Positions 5,328 to 7,440 of a stretch of 7,440 nucleotides of DNA are shown here, in pieces. The stretch is from Methanomicrobiaceae archaeon UBA436 (GTDB taxonomy: Archaea; Halobacteriota; Methanomicrobia; Methanomicrobiales; Methanoculleaceae): NCBI GenBank assembly GCA_002497965.1, contig DAFR01000080.1, positions 1 to 7,440 of the forward strand, in the 5' to 3' direction. How positions within the stretch are numbered: the first letter of the stretch is position 1; every line of letters begins with the position of its first letter. The notes beneath the pieces were generated by a model. That model did not search any database. It was not told where the DNA came from and saw only the letters and a program-made list of their open reading frames with translations. A program made the translations under genes and the position numbers.

Positions 5328-7440
5328 CGGTGCTCTCTCGCGAGGCGAGGAGCGCTCTCGATGAGGCTATACAGGAGGCTCGCAGGAAGGCTGAACAGGG
5401 GGCGAGAAATGCTCTGCTGGTTCTTGGTGTTGATGAGGAGCGAAAGCCAGGTTATCTCACGGCGGAGCAGGCGGAGATACGTCGGCAACTCCGGACGGAG
5501 TGCCGCAGGCTCGGGTCGTTTGACGACCTTGTCAGGTCGGTAGCTTACGAGCGGTGGCACCGGATGCTTTTTGCGCGGTTCCTGGCCGAGAACAGCCTGC
5601 TGATCCACCCGGAGTTCAGAGTGCCGGTCACCCTTGATGAGTGTGAGGAGATCGCCCGTGAGGAGGGGCGGGATCTCTGGGAGGTTGCCGGGGATTATGC
5701 GGCAGAGATGCTCCCCGGCCTCTTCCGGCGTGATAGCCCGGTGACGCGGGTCAGGTTCGCGGGCGAGGATACCATGGCGCTCCGGTCGATCCTTGCGAGG
5801 ATTCCTTCGGAGACGTTCCTTGCCGAGGATGCGCTGGGGTGGACATACCAGTTCTGGCAGACCGATGCAAAGAGGGAGGTGAACGCCTCTGAGAGGAAGG
5901 TGGAGGGCTACGATATCTGCGCGGTGACCCAGCTCTTCACCGAGCCCTACATGGTGCAGTTCCTGCTCCAGAACACGCTCGGCGCCTGGTGGCTTCACCT
6001 CCATCCGGATAGTCCTCTCCGGAATGAGTGGCGCTACTACAGGGAGGGGGTGCAGCACGACTTTTCTGCCTGGCCTGAGAGCCCTGCCGGGTTGAAGATC
6101 CTCGACCCCTGCTGCGGGAGCGGGCATTTCCTGGTCGCGGCGTTTCATATGCTGCTTGCCATGCGAAGGGAGGTTGGTGAGGAGACGGAGGCCGCGATCA
6201 GGGGCATCCTGACGGAGAACCTCCACGGGCTTGAACTTGATCCCCGGTGCATCCAGATCGCGACGTTCTCCATCGCGCTGGAGGCGTGGAAGGCCGGGTT
6301 CCCGACCGATTCATACCTGCCGGTGCCAAACCTGGCCTGCACAGGGATACCGATCAGGGCTAAGAAGGAGGAGTGGCTGAGTCTTGCCGGGGATGATGGG
6401 CTGCTGGAGGGCGTGCTTGCGCAGTACTACGACCTCTTCAAGAACGCTGATACCCTCGGCAGCCTGATCCGGGTGGATAACCAGCCAACCCTTGTCGACC
6501 AGAAAACTCTGGAGAAGAAGTTTGAGCAGGCTCTGCGGCGGGAGAAGGATGCGGCCGATCCGGTCGCAGAGACGTTTGGCGAGACGGGCGAGGGGGTGCT
6601 GAAAGCGGCAGGTCTCCTCTCCAAGCGGTATGATTATGTCATGACGAACGTCCCCTATCTGACCAGCGGGAAACAGGGGGAGGTTCTGAGGGGCTTCATT
6701 GAGGAGAACCACCCTCTGGCAAAGAACGATCTTGCAACGGTGTTTCTTGAGCGGTGCCTCGCTTTCTGCCGGCCGGGAGGGAAGGTCAGTATTGTTCTGC
6801 CACAGAACTGGCTCTTCCTGGCATCGTATAAGCGGTTCAGGGAGCACCTGCTGAAGAAAGAGCGCTGGGACCTGCTGGTGAGGCTGGGCCCCGGCGCATT
6901 TGAAACCATCTCCGGCGAGGTTGTGAAGGCCATCCTCCTGAACATCTCCCATACGAAACCGCTGGCGGGACATCTGCTCTGCGGGCTGGATGTCTCGGAG
7001 GAGCGCGACGCGGCAGCCAAGGCACGGTCTCTGCTGGATGCGGAGGTGGCATGTGTGAGGCAGGCGGGGCAGCTGGAGAATCCAGATGTCCGATTAACAT
7101 TTGAAGACGTGGTTTCAGAATCATACCTTAAAAATTACGCTGTCAGTATTGAGGGACTAACTAGTGGTGATATTGAAAGATTTATATATAAATTCTGGGA
7201 CAAGGATAGTCAAAATGAACGGTGGGACTTTTACATCCAAAATGTGGATAAAAACAATCTCTTTGGAGGCAGAAGCGACATTATCTTATGGGAAGATGGA
7301 AAGGGGGATTTAGTTTCATTCCCTGGCGCGCATAACTTCCCCCCAAAAATGAATAAGGGGACACGGATTCTGGGAAATAAAGGCATTAGAATCACACAAA
7401 TGCGAAAACTCCCCTGTACAACTCACTTTGCGAAGCCTCA
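5324..7440 (+). CDS. pglX: PglX, BREX adenine-specific DNA methyltransferase (3' end outside window)
   Basis: This is the N6-adenine DNA methyltransferase of BREX, which transfers a methyl group from S-adenosylmethionine to host DNA and so marks self. The frame starting at ATG 5324 has no stop up to the window edge, giving 705 codons of a family usually around 1100-1250 residues, so the gene is partial. An N-terminal helical part is followed by TQLFTEPYMV (from residue 202), SAM-binding motif I DPCCGSGHF (261-269), an ELD acidic motif (304-306), the catalytic motif IV as NVPY (442-445) followed by LTSGKQ, then NDLATVFLERC (from 468) and a LPQNWLF strand near 493-499. GGRSDIILWE (648-657) and QMRKLPCT (692-699) match what I recall from the middle of PglX-type enzymes. 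The ATG overlaps the brxC stop, so the two are probably co-translated. From about residue 586 the codon use turns AT-rich in the same frame. NVPY replaces the textbook NPPY; I believe this is seen across one PglX branch and does not mean inactivity. Confidence 0.92.
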   Translation, partial: MTVLSREARSALDEAIQEARRKAEQGARNALLVLGVDEERKPGYLTAEQAEIRRQLRTECRRLGSFDDLVRSVAYERWHRMLFARFLAENSLLIHPEFRVPVTLDECEEIAREEGRDLWEVAGDYAAEMLPGLFRRDSPVTRVRFAGEDTMALRSILARIPSETFLAEDALGWTYQFWQTDAKREVNASERKVEGYDICAVTQLFTEPYMVQFLLQNTLGAWWLHLHPDSPLRNEWRYYREGVQHDFSAWPESPAGLKILDPCCGSGHFLVAAFHMLLAMRREVGEETEAAIRGILTENLHGLELDPRCIQIATFSIALEAWKAGFPTDSYLPVPNLACTGIPIRAKKEEWLSLAGDDGLLEGVLAQYYDLFKNADTLGSLIRVDNQPTLVDQKTLEKKFEQALRREKDAADPVAETFGETGEGVLKAAGLLSKRYDYVMTNVPYLTSGKQGEVLRGFIEENHPLAKNDLATVFLERCLAFCRPGGKVSIVLPQNWLFLASYKRFREHLLKKERWDLLVRLGPGAFETISGEVVKAILLNISHTKPLAGHLLCGLDVSEERDAAAKARSLLDAEVACVRQAGQLENPDVRLTFEDVVSESYLKNYAVSIEGLTSGDIERFIYKFWDKDSQNERWDFYIQNVDKNNLFGGRSDIILWEDGKGDLVSFPGAHNFPPKMNKGTRILGNKGIRITQMRKLPCTTHFAKP
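7081..7440 (+). other. AT-rich segment of pglX, probably the start of its target recognition region
   Basis: By hand count GC is 144/360 (40%) here against 219/360 (61%) in 6721-7080, with no break in the reading frame. Codons switch from GC-ending to A/T-ending (TTA, TCA, GAA, AAA, ATA, GGA). The change follows the methyltransferase core (motifs I and IV), about where DNA target recognition begins in PglX-like enzymes. Composition recovers partly after 7320. Exchange of a specificity module by recombination is the simplest reading, but the right-hand boundary is outside the window. Confidence 0.65.

Noticed and set aside
4625..6226. A 533-codon open frame on the minus strand across the brxC-pglX junction
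   Set aside because: It lies opposite two well-supported genes, its translation is rich in Arg, Ser, Pro and Leu with no recognisable domain, and long antisense frames are common in GC-rich genes.
6311..7124. Minus-strand frames opposite pglX (6311-6973, 6655-7020, 6837-7124)
   Set aside because: The plus strand encodes the catalytic motifs of PglX through this span. The minus frames are low-complexity shadows.
7181..7190. TTTATATATA as an archaeal TATA box for an internal promoter
   Set aside because: It lies inside the AT-rich pglX coding segment (residues RFIYKF) with no BRE-like element upstream recognised and no gene start about 25 bases later. Chance in AT-rich DNA explains it.
1..7440. 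CRISPR array, insertion sequence, tRNA or rRNA gene
   Set aside because: I found no regularly spaced direct repeats, no transposase, no terminal inverted repeats and no tRNA-like cloverleaf. The window is filled by the four BREX genes and their leader.

Overview
The window holds the 5' part of a BREX (bacteriophage exclusion) defence operon. All genes are on the + strand, packed end to end, and the last one runs off the right edge. The order is a BrxA-like DUF1819 gene, brxB (DUF1788), brxC (large P-loop ATPase) and pglX (adenine-specific DNA methyltransferase, 5' 705 codons only). PglZ and the other late BREX genes (BrxL, or BrxD plus a helicase, depending on subtype) would be expected downstream and cannot be seen here, so the subtype stays open.

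The host is probably an archaeon, perhaps a methanogenic euryarchaeote of the Methanomicrobiales kind. This is inferred from frequent AGG/AGA arginine and ATA isoleucine codons in moderately GC-rich genes, and from a GGTGAT ribosome-binding motif of the kind complementary to the archaeal 16S 3' tail. No taxonomic marker gene is present.

Layout: 1-56 is probably the last codons of an unidentified upstream gene. Positions 57-433 form a leader with no convincing gene and one hairpin (188-209) next to a T-rich run. brxA (434-1312, start uncertain), brxB (1309-1854), brxC (1854-5327) and pglX (5324 to the edge) overlap one another by 1 or 4 bases, which indicates one transcript with coupled translation.

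By family knowledge, PglX marks host DNA by adenine methylation at a non-palindromic site. BrxC supplies ATP-driven activity, while BrxA and BrxB are small accessory proteins. Together with PglZ they block phage DNA replication in cells whose own DNA is methylated.

The most striking signal is a sharp base-composition break inside pglX near position 7080. By hand count, GC falls from about 61% (6721-7080) to about 40% (7081-7440) with no loss of frame. The break comes after the methyltransferase core, where target recognition is expected to begin, which suggests that the specificity region was exchanged by recombination.
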